DNA of 47,701 nucleotides, from contig NZ_SOFG01000002.1 of NCBI RefSeq assembly GCF_004402485.1, forward strand, positions 7,738-55,438. Reading direction: 5' to 3'. Below are positions 15,455 to 24,353 of this stretch, piece after piece. The position numbers were made by a program, and so were the translations under genes. The notes below the pieces were generated by a model. It had not been told where the DNA came from. It saw only the letters and a list, made by a program, of their open reading frames with translations, and searched no databases. The stretch comes from Cryobacterium algoricola. Its GTDB lineage: Bacteria > Actinomycetota > Actinomycetes > Actinomycetales > Microbacteriaceae. Each line of letters opens with the position of its first letter. Position 1 is the first letter of the stretch.

Positions 15455-16786
15455 CTAGGGAGTGGTGGCGAGGAAGACGTCTCCGGCGCCCGCGAAGGTG
15501 AGAGTGCCCTCGTCCGGGGTGATGTAGACCGATTCGCCGCGCTTCAGGGTGACGGATGCCGTCGCACCGGCCACGAGGAAGCCTCCGGCCGTGCAGAGCG
15601 CGATTCCCGGTCCGGTGAGCGTGAACTGGCGCATCGGGACACCGGCGGCGGTGACCGCGGCGGCACCGGCGGCGGGAGCGGGAGCGGCAGTATCCGCCGC
15701 AGAGGCCTCGATGTGCACGAGCGCGAAGTCGGCGACATCGGGCCGGTACTCGGAGACGCCGGGCGTGTGCACGATCGGGGCCAGGTAGGGCACCGGGACC
15801 GGGGAGAACTCGAGCACGTCGAGCAGCTCGTCGACGTCGATGTGCTTGGGGGTGAGGCCGCCGCGGAGCACGTTGTCCGAGGCCGCCATCAGCTCGATGC
15901 CGAGCCCGAGCAGGTAGGCGTGGATGTTGCCCGCCGGCAGGTAGAGCACCTCGCCGCGCTTGAGCGACACCCGGTTGGTCAGCAGGGAGATCACGATGCC
16001 GGGGTCGCCCGGGTAGGCCAGGGCGAGGTCGCGCACGGTCGCGAGTTCGAGCGGGAACCGGATCGCGGCGCCGCCCTCCGCGAGGTAGACGGCGTCCTGC
16101 GCGAGGCCGACCACGCGCTCGACGAGCCAGGCCACTTCCCCGGTGTCGCCGCCGCGGCCGTCGCGCAGCAGCCAGTCGACGGTGTCGCGGAGGCCGCTGT
16201 CGCCGAGCAACCGGCTCTCGAGTGCGTCGAGGGCACCGGGCTGCGGGTTCTCCGATGCGGCGTCGAGGGCGCGGAGCTCCCCCACGATGCGACGCACCTC
16301 TCCGAGCTCGCGGAAGCCGCAGAGCGCTTCGAAGGTCTCGCTCAGCGCGAAGATGATCTCGGGCTTGTGGAACTGATCGCGGTAGTTGCGGTCGAAAGCG
16401 TCGAGGGGGATGCCCGCGGCGTTCTCCAGGGCGAAGCCGGTGCGCGCGCGCTCACTCGTCGGGTGCGCCTGCAGCGAGAGCGGGCTCGCTGCGGCGAGGA
16501 CCTTGAGCAGGAACGGCAACCGAGGCGGCACCGACCCCGCGTCGCTCTCCTCCGCCACGAGCGCTGAGCCGAGCGCCCGGGCGGGGTCCGCGAGGATCCA
16601 GTCGACGAGGTTTCCCGCCCCGCCCGTGCGCGAGGGGTCGGTGATCACGGAGGGCGACCCCGGGTGCGCCCCGAGCCAGAGTTCGGCCTCAGGCTTGCCG
16701 GAGGGAGTCGTGCCGAGCAGTCCCGCGATCGCGGTCGTCGAGCCCCACGCATAGTCGCGCGGTGTATTGCTGATGCCCACAAACAT
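15455..16786 (-). CDS. manA: Mannose-6-phosphate isomerase, class I
   Basis: A 443-residue cupin enzyme that interconverts mannose 6-phosphate and fructose 6-phosphate, supplying mannose for GDP-mannose and envelope mannans. The zinc ligands Q106 and H108 (LSLQAHP), E143 (HKPEIIF) and the later histidine in YLPAGNIHAYL are present. A short Ala-rich insertion in the last third does not disturb the cupin. The ATG at 16786 has a CAGGAG Shine-Dalgarno at 5 nt; the frame upstream to 16843 lacks one. Placement near WhiB2 and glycan genes is typical of actinobacteria. Two adjacent palindromes lie in its leader. Confidence 0.94.
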   Translation of the reverse strand: MFVGISNTPRDYAWGSTTAIAGLLGTTPSGKPEAELWLGAHPGSPSVITDPSRTGGAGNLVDWILADPARALGSALVAEESDAGSVPPRLPFLLKVLAAASPLSLQAHPTSERARTGFALENAAGIPLDAFDRNYRDQFHKPEIIFALSETFEALCGFRELGEVRRIVGELRALDAASENPQPGALDALESRLLGDSGLRDTVDWLLRDGRGGDTGEVAWLVERVVGLAQDAVYLAEGGAAIRFPLELATVRDLALAYPGDPGIVISLLTNRVSLKRGEVLYLPAGNIHAYLLGLGIELMAASDNVLRGGLTPKHIDVDELLDVLEFSPVPVPYLAPIVHTPGVSEYRPDVADFALVHIEASAADTAAPAPAAGAAAVTAAGVPMRQFTLTGPGIALCTAGGFLVAGATASVTLKRGESVYITPDEGTLTFAGAGDVFLATTP

Positions 16787-16796
16787 GACTGCTCCT

Positions 16797-16823
16797 GTAC
16801 GTCTCGTACGACTCGGTTGAGTC
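16797..16823 (-). promoter_or_regulatory. Back-to-back palindromes in the manA leader
   Basis: GTACG-TCT-CGTAC (16797-16809) is directly followed by GACTC-GGTT-GAGTC (16810-16823), both perfect. They sit 11-37 nt before the manA start. They may be operators or a paired-hairpin leader. No -10/-35 pair for manA is clear in this region. Confidence 0.45.
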
Positions 16824-16865
16824 CAAACTATCAAGGCCACCACGGATGCCCGGCGACGGCCGTCC

Positions 16866-16894
16866 TTGACAGTCCCGACCTTAACCGGTTTAGT
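16866..16894 (+). promoter_or_regulatory. Promoter of the secreted barrel-like protein
   Basis: A consensus TTGACA (16866-16871) is followed after 17 nt by TTTAGT (16889-16894). The -10 box lies inside the first LacI-type operator. Confidence 0.65.
16881..16892 (+). promoter_or_regulatory. LacI-type operator 1
   Basis: TTAACCGGTTTA has the CG-centred palindrome of LacI/GalR-family sites and covers the spacer and -10 box. Its centre lies 23 bp from that of operator 2, about two helical turns. Confidence 0.65.
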
Positions 16895-16903
16895 GGGGAG
16901 TGC

Positions 16904-16915
16904 TGAACCGGTTCA
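16904..16915 (+). promoter_or_regulatory. LacI-type operator 2
   Basis: TGAACCGGTTCA is a perfect palindrome (14 bp with flanking C and G, 16903-16916) just downstream of the predicted transcription start. No lacI-type gene is in the window, so the repressor acts from elsewhere. Confidence 0.7.
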
Positions 16916-16936
16916 GTACTCGAAGGAGAGTCACCC

Positions 16937-19093
16937 ATGACGCACAATGCCGTTCGTTTCCGTCCCACCCCGCTTCGATCCGCCCGACGCCGATCGGCGC
17001 TGGGCGCATCCACCCTGGGCTCCGTCGCCCTGGCGAGCGCGGTCGCCCTGCTCCTGTGGGGAGCGGGCGCGGGAGCCGCGGCAGCGCAGCCCGGCCGGCC
17101 CGCCGCATCCGCTGCATCAGACACCGCAACCGCCCCCGCCGCCGCCGGCCAGCCGCTCACGAACCTCGCGCACCTGAACTTCCTGCTCGACGAGGTTCCA
17201 CTCGCGCAGACCGCTGAGCACACGACCTGGCGCCTCGCCGAGCAGCCGACGGCGCTGGCCCCCTGGACCTACGCCAACCGCAACGCCGACGGCAGCTACA
17301 CCCGCATCGGCGGCGGCTCCCTCGATGCCGCCACCGGCCACTGGACCCAGGGCGCATACAACGCCGACGACATCGCCCGCACCGCCGTCGTCTACCTGCG
17401 GCACTGGAAGCTCACCGGCGACGCGGCGAGCCGGGACCACGCCGTGCAGACCCTGCGCGCCCTGACCTATCTGCAGACCGCGACCGGTCCGAACGCCGGC
17501 AACGTCGTGCTTTGGCAGCAGGCCGACGGCACGCTGACCCCGAGCGCAACGCCCAAGGAGCTGCCGGACCCGAGCGACTCGGCGGAGTCGTACTGGGTCG
17601 CCCGCACCCTCTGGGCCCTCGGCGAGGGCTACGCGGCCTTCGCGGGAACCAGCGCCGGCGCAGACCCCGCCTTCGCCGCCTTCCTCCAGGACCGGCTGCA
17701 CCTCAGCCTCGACGCGCTCAACCGACAGTCCCTCGCCCGGTACGGCACCTTCGACGTCGCCGACGGCGTGAAGGTCCCGGCCTGGCTCATCGCCGGCGGG
17801 GCGGATGCCTCGGCAGAGGCCGCTCTCGGCCTCGCCGCCTTCAGCGCGGCCGACCCCGGCGACACCGTGGTGCGCACCGCGCTCACCCGGCTGACCGAGG
17901 GCGTCGCAGCGATGTCCTCCGGATCGGTCACCCAGTGGCCGTTCGGCGCGATTCTCCCGTGGAACAAGTCACAGTCGCTCTGGCATGCCTGGGGCGGCCT
18001 GGCCCCTGCCGCCGTCGCGACGGCCTCGACCGTGCTCGGCCGGCCCGACCTGCTGAAAGCCGCCGTCGCCGACTCCGCCCAGTTCACCCCGCAGCTCCTC
18101 GCCGCTGGCGGGGCGGACAACGCGTGGAGCCCGACCCCCGGCGAGGCGCAGATCGCCTACGGCGTCGACTCCCGGGTCGAGGGTCTCGTCGCGACCGCGA
18201 CGGCCGCGAACGCGCCCGGTCTCCTCGACGTCGCCGCGATCTACGCCGGCTGGTTCTTCGGCGCCAACCGCAGCGGCCTCCCGACCTACAATCCGGCGAC
18301 AGGCGCCGCGATCGACGGCATCGAGCGCGACGGCCGGGTCAACCCGAACTCGGGCGCCGAATCCACGATCCACACCCTGCTGACCATGCTCGCCCTCGAC
18401 GCGAACCCCGAGCTCAGGGCCAAGGCGCTCGGAATCGAGAAGACCGTCGCAACCGCAGGACTCAGCGTCGTCGAAGCCGAGTCCGGCACGATCACCGGCG
18501 GCTCGGTCGTCACGCCCGCATCGGCGTGGACCGGCGAGGCCAACCTCTCCGGCGGTGCATTCGTGAGCCTCACGAAGGGCGGGTCGCTCAGCGTCCCGGT
18601 CCCGGCGAGCGACCAGGCCCGCAACGTCTACCCGATCGTGAACCAGACCGAAGCCCGCTCAGGGAACACGAGCTGGGCATCCGCCCGGGCAACGCTCGGC
18701 AGCACGGCGAACGGTGGCGCGGGGGCGCAGGGAATCACGGATGCCCCCGGCCGCCTGATTCCGCTCTCACTGTCCCGCACGCTACCGGCCGGGGCCACCG
18801 CGGTCACGGGCACTGCGAGCGGGGCGGCGGCGATCGACGCGTTGCTGCTGCAGCCGCTCGTGTCGACGGTCACGGTGACCGGAGCGGCCGGCGATTCGAC
18901 GCTGTACGTGAGCGCCGCGCGGGAGTCCATCGTGCGGCCCGTGCTCGTGCCGCGCGGGTTCCGACTGGAGCAGGCCGCGTACGATGCCGCGGGCCGGCCC
19001 GTCGTCCACGCGGATGAGCGCGGGAACCCGGCGCGGGCATCCGTCACGGTCGCCCCCGGAGGCTTCACGGTCACCCACCTCACCCGCCGCTGA
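16937..19093 (+). CDS. Secreted (alpha/alpha)-barrel-like protein with carbohydrate-binding-like C-terminus
   Basis: A 718-residue exported protein. A basic n-region, hydrophobic core (about 25-48) and AXA-type cleavage context (GAAAAQ) form a Sec signal peptide. Residues about 75-500 are helix-rich with Trp/Tyr-lined repeats (WKLTGDAAS, YWVARTLWALGEGYAAF, SLWHAWGGL) that suggest a six-hairpin glycosidase fold. From about residue 511 a VEAESG start and beta-rich sequence look like a CBM6/35-type module. Substrate and catalytic residues cannot be named. The AAGGAGAG Shine-Dalgarno and LacI-type double operator point to sugar-induced expression, so polysaccharide breakdown or processing is a reasonable inference. 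Confidence 0.7.
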   Translation: MTHNAVRFRPTPLRSARRRSALGASTLGSVALASAVALLLWGAGAGAAAAQPGRPAASAASDTATAPAAAGQPLTNLAHLNFLLDEVPLAQTAEHTTWRLAEQPTALAPWTYANRNADGSYTRIGGGSLDAATGHWTQGAYNADDIARTAVVYLRHWKLTGDAASRDHAVQTLRALTYLQTATGPNAGNVVLWQQADGTLTPSATPKELPDPSDSAESYWVARTLWALGEGYAAFAGTSAGADPAFAAFLQDRLHLSLDALNRQSLARYGTFDVADGVKVPAWLIAGGADASAEAALGLAAFSAADPGDTVVRTALTRLTEGVAAMSSGSVTQWPFGAILPWNKSQSLWHAWGGLAPAAVATASTVLGRPDLLKAAVADSAQFTPQLLAAGGADNAWSPTPGEAQIAYGVDSRVEGLVATATAANAPGLLDVAAIYAGWFFGANRSGLPTYNPATGAAIDGIERDGRVNPNSGAESTIHTLLTMLALDANPELRAKALGIEKTVATAGLSVVEAESGTITGGSVVTPASAWTGEANLSGGAFVSLTKGGSLSVPVPASDQARNVYPIVNQTEARSGNTSWASARATLGSTANGGAGAQGITDAPGRLIPLSLSRTLPAGATAVTGTASGAAAIDALLLQPLVSTVTVTGAAGDSTLYVSAARESIVRPVLVPRGFRLEQAAYDAAGRPVVHADERGNPARASVTVAPGGFTVTHLTRR

Positions 19094-19096
19094 CGC

Positions 19097-19125
19097 CCCG
19101 CCCCGCCCCTGACCGGTGGTCCGGG
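19097..19125. terminator. Strong bidirectional hairpin between convergent genes
   Basis: CCCGCCCC (19097-19104) pairs with GGGGCGGG (19118-19125); the loop forms a further GACC/GGTC stem with a GGT triloop. It lies 3 nt after the stop of the secreted protein and 15 nt before the stop of the CstR-like gene. There is no U-run, as is common in high-GC actinobacteria. Confidence 0.6.
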
Positions 19126-19139
19126 GCGGGCGCGAGGGG

Positions 19140-19760
<621 letters not shown>

Positions 19761-19764
<4 letters not shown>

Positions 19765-21545
19765 GCGACGATCCTTTCGGTGGGGAGAGCAGGAGCAGAG
19801 GGAGAAACGGGGAGAACAGAAGCGGCCGAAGGAGCCGAAGCAACCGCGGCGCGCGGCGATGCGGCGAGCGCTGCGGCCCCCGCTGCCCAGGTTTTGTAGC
19901 CTCCGTCGAGGTTACGCACCTCACGGCCGAGCTGGCTGAGCAACCGCGCCGCGGTGTGACCGCGCTGCCCGACCTGGCAGTGCACCACGAGAGACCCGGC
20001 CGGCAGCTCGCCGAACCGGTCGCGCAGCTCGTCGAGCGGCACGTTGACGGCCCCGGGGATGCTCCCGGCGGCGAACTCCCCCGCCGTGCGCACGTCGACC
20101 AGGGTCTCGCCCGCGGCGAGCGCCGCCGGCAGTTCGTGCCACTGCAGGCTGCGCGTGGTGCCGGCCACGAGGTTGTCCGCGACGTACCCGAGCTGGTTGA
20201 TCGGGTCCTTCGCCGAACCGTACTGCGGCGCATAGGCGAGCTCGAGCCGACTGAGAGCGGATGCCGTCAGGCCGCCGGCCATCGCCGTCGCGATCACGTC
20301 GATCCGCTTGTCGACCCCGTGACCGCCCACGATTTGGGCGCCGAGGATCGCGTCCGTCGCGGCATCGACGAGCAGCTTGACCGACATCGGCTCGGCCCCC
20401 GGGTAGTAGCCGGCGTGGTCGCTCGGGTGGGTGTGCACGACCCGGTGCGCCCGGCCGGTGGCCAGCAGGCGGCGTTCGCTCCAGCCGACCATGGCCACGG
20501 TCGTCCCGAAGACGCCGACGATCGCGACGCCGAAGGCGGGCTCCGCGGCGACGGCGACCCCGGGCGCGCCGGCAAGGCTGTCGCCGGCGCTGTCGGCGAT
20601 GCTGTCCGCGGCGGCGCGGCCGTGCCGGTTCGCGAGCCCGGCCATCGCGATCCGGGTCGGCCCACCACTGATCGCGTCGATCTTCTCGGCGCCGTCGCCG
20701 ACGGCGTAGATCAGCGGGTCGCTCGTCCGCTGGGTGTCGTCCACCCAGATCGCGCCGCTCTCGCCGATCCGCAGACCGGCCGCGGCGGCGAGAGAGGTGT
20801 CTGGGAGCACTCCGGTCGCCTCGATGATCAGGTCCGCCGCGACATCCGTTCCGTCGCTGAGCGTCACGCGACCGGCGGATGCGCTCCGCACCGAGGTGTC
20901 CACCCGCACGTCAACGCCGTGCGCCTTCAGCACCGCGGCGACCGGGGCCGCCATCTCGGGGTCGAGCGGCCCGAGCACCTGGCCGGCGAATTCGACGGCC
21001 GTGACGTGCACGCCGCGCCGGACGAGGTTCTCCACGGCTTCGAGGCCGATGAAGCCGGCGCCGATCACGACGGCGGAGACCTCGACCGCACCGCCCGGCC
21101 CGGCCGCCTCCGTGAGCAGCGCGGTGATCCGGTCGACGTCGTCGACCGTGCGCAGGGTGTACAGCGGCACGTCGGACCCGGCAGGAAGCACACTGCGCGT
21201 GGTCGCCCCGGCCGCGAGAACCAGCCGGTCGTAGCCTTCGGTGCTGATCCGCCCCGTGACCGTGTCGCGCACGCTGACCGTCCGGGCCGCGCGGTCGATG
21301 CCGGTGACCTCGTGGTCGATTCGCACGTCGAGCCGGAAGCGACTCGCGAGCGACTCCGGCGTCTGCAGCAGCAGCGCCGACCGGTCTTCGATCAGTCCGC
21401 CCACATAGTAGGGCAGCCCGCAGTTCGCGAAGGACACGTAGTGCCCCCGCTCGAATACGATGATTTCTGCCGCTTCATCGAGCCTGCGCATCCGCGTCGC
21501 GGCCGACATGCCGCCGGCCACTCCGCCCACAATAAGAATCTTCAT
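19761..21545 (-). CDS. CoA-disulfide/persulfide reductase with C-terminal rhodanese domain
   Basis: A 594-residue FAD/NAD(P)H flavoprotein fused to a rhodanese. The FAD site GGVAGG (7-12), the single redox cysteine C42 in NCGLPYYVGG and the second Rossmann motif (VIGAGFIGLEA) define the CoADR/NADH-oxidase group. The C-terminal rhodanese (about 480-575) has nucleophile C523 in HCQVGQRG. Such fusions reduce CoA or low-molecular-weight persulfides and polysulfides. The ATG at 21545 is the first codon of the operon and lies 6 nt after the -10 box, so its mRNA is probably leaderless and repressed by the CstR-like protein. Confidence 0.9.
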
Positions 21546-21551
21546 GGCAGA

Positions 21552-21557
21552 ACTATA
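21552..21557 (-). promoter_or_regulatory. -10 box of the persulfide operon
   Basis: TATAGT on the reverse strand is followed by TCTGCC and ATG, placing transcription start at the start codon (leaderless). It overlaps the CstR-type operator by four bases. Confidence 0.65.
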
Positions 21558-21571
21558 CCCCCATGGGTATA
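21554..21571 (-). promoter_or_regulatory. CsoR/CstR-type operator
   Basis: The forward strand TATACCC-CCAT-GGGTATA is a perfect 7+7 inverted repeat with a four-base centre, matching the known ATACCC...GGGTAT pattern of CsoR and CstR sites. It overlaps the -10 box of the operon that encodes the CstR-like protein, so autoregulation is expected. Confidence 0.8.
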
Positions 21572-21624
21572 AATTTGTCTGGGTGGCCCGACACCCGGCA
21601 GCAACCGCGAGGGAACCCCGGCAG

Positions 21625-21630
21625 TACTCT
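21625..21630 (+). promoter_or_regulatory. -10 box before the first O-antigen ligase homologue
   Basis: TACTCT is followed by 7 nt and the ATG at 21638, again a leaderless arrangement. It marks the start of the polysaccharide locus. A weak AGGA in the spacer could instead serve as Shine-Dalgarno. Confidence 0.4.
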
Positions 21631-21637
21631 AGGACTC

Positions 21638-22942
21638 ATGCCCGCCGTGCAGAGCCGTCTCGTCGTCCGGTCCTTTGCGACGCTCGTGTTCTTCACGGCC
21701 CTCGCCGGTCAATTCTGGCGCAACCTGCTCGGCTGGTGGGGCTTCGGCGCCATCGCGCTCGTCGTCTTCGTCGGCAGCGTCGTGTTGCTCGCCCGCCTGA
21801 AGCCGGACTGGGTGTGGGCCAAGTTCCCGCGCTCGATCGGCGTCTTCCTCGTGATCACGACGCTGTCCATCGCCTGGTCGTTCTACCCGGGCGCCTCGGC
21901 CATCGGCGTCGCCGTGCTCTGGGCCACGACGATCGCGGCGCTCTTCCTGGCCCTCGTGCTCAGCTGGGCCGAACTGCTCCGCACCCTGGCCGCTGCGCTC
22001 CGCTGGGTCATCGCCCTCTCGCTGCTCTTCGAGGTGATCGTCGGCGCCTTCGTGCGGCAGCCCGTGCTCCCGCTCTGGGTGTCCTACCCCGGCGAGAAGA
22101 TCCCGGACGCGTTCTACTGGTCCCGCGGACTGCTCTTCCACGGCGGCCCGATCGAGGGCATCGTCGCAAACCGCAACCTGCTCGGTTTCGTCGCGCTCCT
22201 CGCGGTCATCGTCTTCGCCGTGCAGCTCGCGGCCCGCTCTGTTCGGCGCGGCTGGGGCATCGCCTGGCTCGCCGCCGCCGCGGTCGCGCTGGTGCTCACC
22301 CGCTCGGCCACGGTCACCCTCGCCGCCGGTTTCGTCGCGATCGTGCTGCTTTTCGCACTCTGGACCCGCCGCCGCGGCCCGCAGCGCCGCCGGCCGGTCT
22401 ATCTCGCCGCCGCCGGCCTCGTCGTAGCGTGCGGTGTCGCCGTGGCGACCCTGTCGCCGTGGCTGCTCGGCCTCTTCGGAAAGAGCGAGGACCTCACCGG
22501 CCGCCTCGACATCTGGGCGAGCGTCACCGACCTCGCCGTGCAGCGCCCCGCATTCGGCTGGGGGTGGGTCAGCTATTGGGTACCGTGGGCCGAACCGTTC
22601 GCCGGCCTCGCGAGCCGCAAGGGCGTCGTCTACCTCCAGGCGCACAACGCCTGGCTCGACGTCTGGCTCCAGGTCGGGGTGATCGGCCTCCTCGCCTTTC
22701 TCGCCATCGTCGCAGGGGCCCTCTGGCGGTCCTGGTTCCTCGCCGTCGACCGCCCGCGCACGAGCGTCGCCGACACCGCCCCCTACACCGTCTCCGCCCT
22801 GCTCCCGCTGCTCCTGATGGCCGCGCTCATCGCGCAGAGCGTCGCCGAGAGCCGGCTGCTCATCGAATACGGGTGGGTGCTCCTCGTGCTCGTCAGCGTC
22901 ACGACGAAGCGGCAGCAGGTCCTCAACCGGCCGATGCCGTAG
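21638..22942 (+). CDS. O-antigen ligase/polymerase family membrane protein (Wzy/WaaL-like), copy 1
   Basis: A 434-residue integral membrane protein with about 10-12 helices and one larger extracytoplasmic loop (after FGWGWVSYW) that carries HNAWLDVWLQVG, the conserved His-containing region of Wzy_C/O-antigen ligase proteins. It would polymerise lipid-linked repeat units or ligate the glycan to its acceptor at the outer face of the membrane. The ATG at 21638 is chosen over an earlier in-frame ATG (21563) that lies in the divergent promoter region. A related protein is encoded directly downstream, so one may be polymerase and the other ligase. Confidence 0.85.
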   Translation: MPAVQSRLVVRSFATLVFFTALAGQFWRNLLGWWGFGAIALVVFVGSVVLLARLKPDWVWAKFPRSIGVFLVITTLSIAWSFYPGASAIGVAVLWATTIAALFLALVLSWAELLRTLAAALRWVIALSLLFEVIVGAFVRQPVLPLWVSYPGEKIPDAFYWSRGLLFHGGPIEGIVANRNLLGFVALLAVIVFAVQLAARSVRRGWGIAWLAAAAVALVLTRSATVTLAAGFVAIVLLFALWTRRRGPQRRRPVYLAAAGLVVACGVAVATLSPWLLGLFGKSEDLTGRLDIWASVTDLAVQRPAFGWGWVSYWVPWAEPFAGLASRKGVVYLQAHNAWLDVWLQVGVIGLLAFLAIVAGALWRSWFLAVDRPRTSVADTAPYTVSALLPLLLMAALIAQSVAESRLLIEYGWVLLVLVSVTTKRQQVLNRPMP

Positions 22943-22997
22943 ACATCCGCTTGGCCGTCGACGACCGACGGGACCCGGCCGAACGGATGCCGGCGGG

Positions 22998-23003
22998 TAC
23001 CCT
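22998..23003 (+). promoter_or_regulatory. -10-like box before O-antigen ligase copy 2
   Basis: TACCCT lies 9 nt before the ATG at 23013. The sequence context (TAC-C/T-CTAGGA) closely matches that before copy 1, which suggests that the promoter was duplicated with the gene or is a shared motif. Confidence 0.35.
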
Positions 23004-23012
23004 AGGAAGCCC

Positions 23013-24338
23013 ATGAACTCCCGCGCGCACTCCCCCGAACTGCCGAGGGCACTCATGCGGCTCTTCCGCGGACCGCACTTCGCCGCGGCGCTGACCCAGG
23101 CGACGATCGCGACGGCGTTCGGTGCGGTGTTCCTGCGCGGACTGGTCGGCTGGCCGGGCCTGATCGGCGTGCTCGGCGGGCTCGTCGTCCTTGCCGGGTT
23201 CTCCCTCGTCGCCCGGAGGAGACAGATCGAGTGGCACGGGCTGCTGCCGATCTCGATCCTGGTGTTCCTCGGTTGGTGCGCGCTGTCCCTGCTCTGGACC
23301 GGGTACCCGTTCGCGACGGCGATCGGACTGATCTACCAGCTCGCCTTCGCGTTCCTCGCGCTCTACATCGTGCTCGCGCGCACCATGATCCAGATCGTGC
23401 GGGCGACCGGGGACGTGCTCCGGGTGCTGCTCGCGACCTCCCTCGCCCTCGAAATCGTCGCCGGCCTGCTGCTCGACGCACCGATCCGGTTCCTCGACAT
23501 CCAGGGGCACCTCGACGAACTCGGCCCGATCCAGGGCATCTTCGGCTCCCGCAACGCGCTCGGCTTCGCGGCTCTCGTTGCGGGTGTCACGTTCGTCATC
23601 GAGCTACGGACCCGGTCGGTGCGGCGCGGAGTGGGGATCGCCTCGCTGATCGGGGCGACCGCCTGCCTCCTGCTCACCGGGTCACCGGTCATCTTCGTCG
23701 TCGCGGTCTTCGTCGGCCTCGCCGGACTCGCCCTGACCTGGCTGCGCAACACGCCGCAGCCGCGTCGCAGGCTGCTGCAGTTCGCCCTGCTGGGACTGAC
23801 GGTCGCCGCCGGGGTCGTCGCCTTCCTCACCCGCGGGGCGATCGTCGAAGGGCTCAACGCGCGCAGCGAATTCGGCGTGCGCGCCACCCTGTGGCGGGAG
23901 ATGTGGCGCCTCGTGGGCCTGCACCCGCTCGAGGGCTGGGGCTGGTCCGGCCTCTGGCCGGGCACGGCGACCCCGTACGGCTGGCTCGACTTCAGCACCC
24001 ACCGCCACTACGAGACCGGGCTCAACGCCTTCCTCGACGTGTACTTCCAGGTCGGCCTGATCGGCTTCCTGAGCTTCCTGATCCTCGTCGTGCTCGCCTT
24101 CTGGCGATCCTGGGTGCTCGCCTCCAACAAGCGCACCCTCGTCTACGCGTGGGCGCCGCTCATCCTCGTGGTGCTGATCGTCACGAGCCTCGCGGAGAGC
24201 ACCGTGCTCGCAGAGGCCGGGTGGCTGCTGTTCCTGATCTGCGCCCTCGTGGCCGCGCAGGGCAAGAGCTGGCGGAGCTCCCTGCAGCCCAAGCCCCGCC
24301 CACCCGAGACCGACGACGAGGTCGACTACCCCGCGTGA
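23013..24338 (+). CDS. O-antigen ligase/polymerase family membrane protein, copy 2
   Basis: A 441-residue polytopic protein, similar in plan to copy 1: paired N-terminal helices, a charged cytoplasmic loop (RTRSVRRGVG; copy 1 has ARSVRRGWG), a GWGWSGLWPG loop and the downstream NAFLDVYFQVGLIGFL segment matching HNAWLDVWLQVGVIGLL of copy 1. The two are clear tandem paralogues. The role is inferred as glycan polymerisation or ligation. A 70-bp gap separates it from copy 1. The next gene is convergent. Confidence 0.85.
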   Translation: MNSRAHSPELPRALMRLFRGPHFAAALTQATIATAFGAVFLRGLVGWPGLIGVLGGLVVLAGFSLVARRRQIEWHGLLPISILVFLGWCALSLLWTGYPFATAIGLIYQLAFAFLALYIVLARTMIQIVRATGDVLRVLLATSLALEIVAGLLLDAPIRFLDIQGHLDELGPIQGIFGSRNALGFAALVAGVTFVIELRTRSVRRGVGIASLIGATACLLLTGSPVIFVVAVFVGLAGLALTWLRNTPQPRRRLLQFALLGLTVAAGVVAFLTRGAIVEGLNARSEFGVRATLWREMWRLVGLHPLEGWGWSGLWPGTATPYGWLDFSTHRHYETGLNAFLDVYFQVGLIGFLSFLILVVLAFWRSWVLASNKRTLVYAWAPLILVVLIVTSLAESTVLAEAGWLLFLICALVAAQGKSWRSSLQPKPRPPETDDEVDYPA

Positions 24339-24353
24339 GCCGTCGACGCGCAA

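Noticed and set aside
19956..21572. A 538-codon forward open frame opposite the flavoprotein-rhodanese gene
   Set aside because: It ends inside the divergent promoter, has no start signal, and reads as a His/Arg/Asp-rich shadow.
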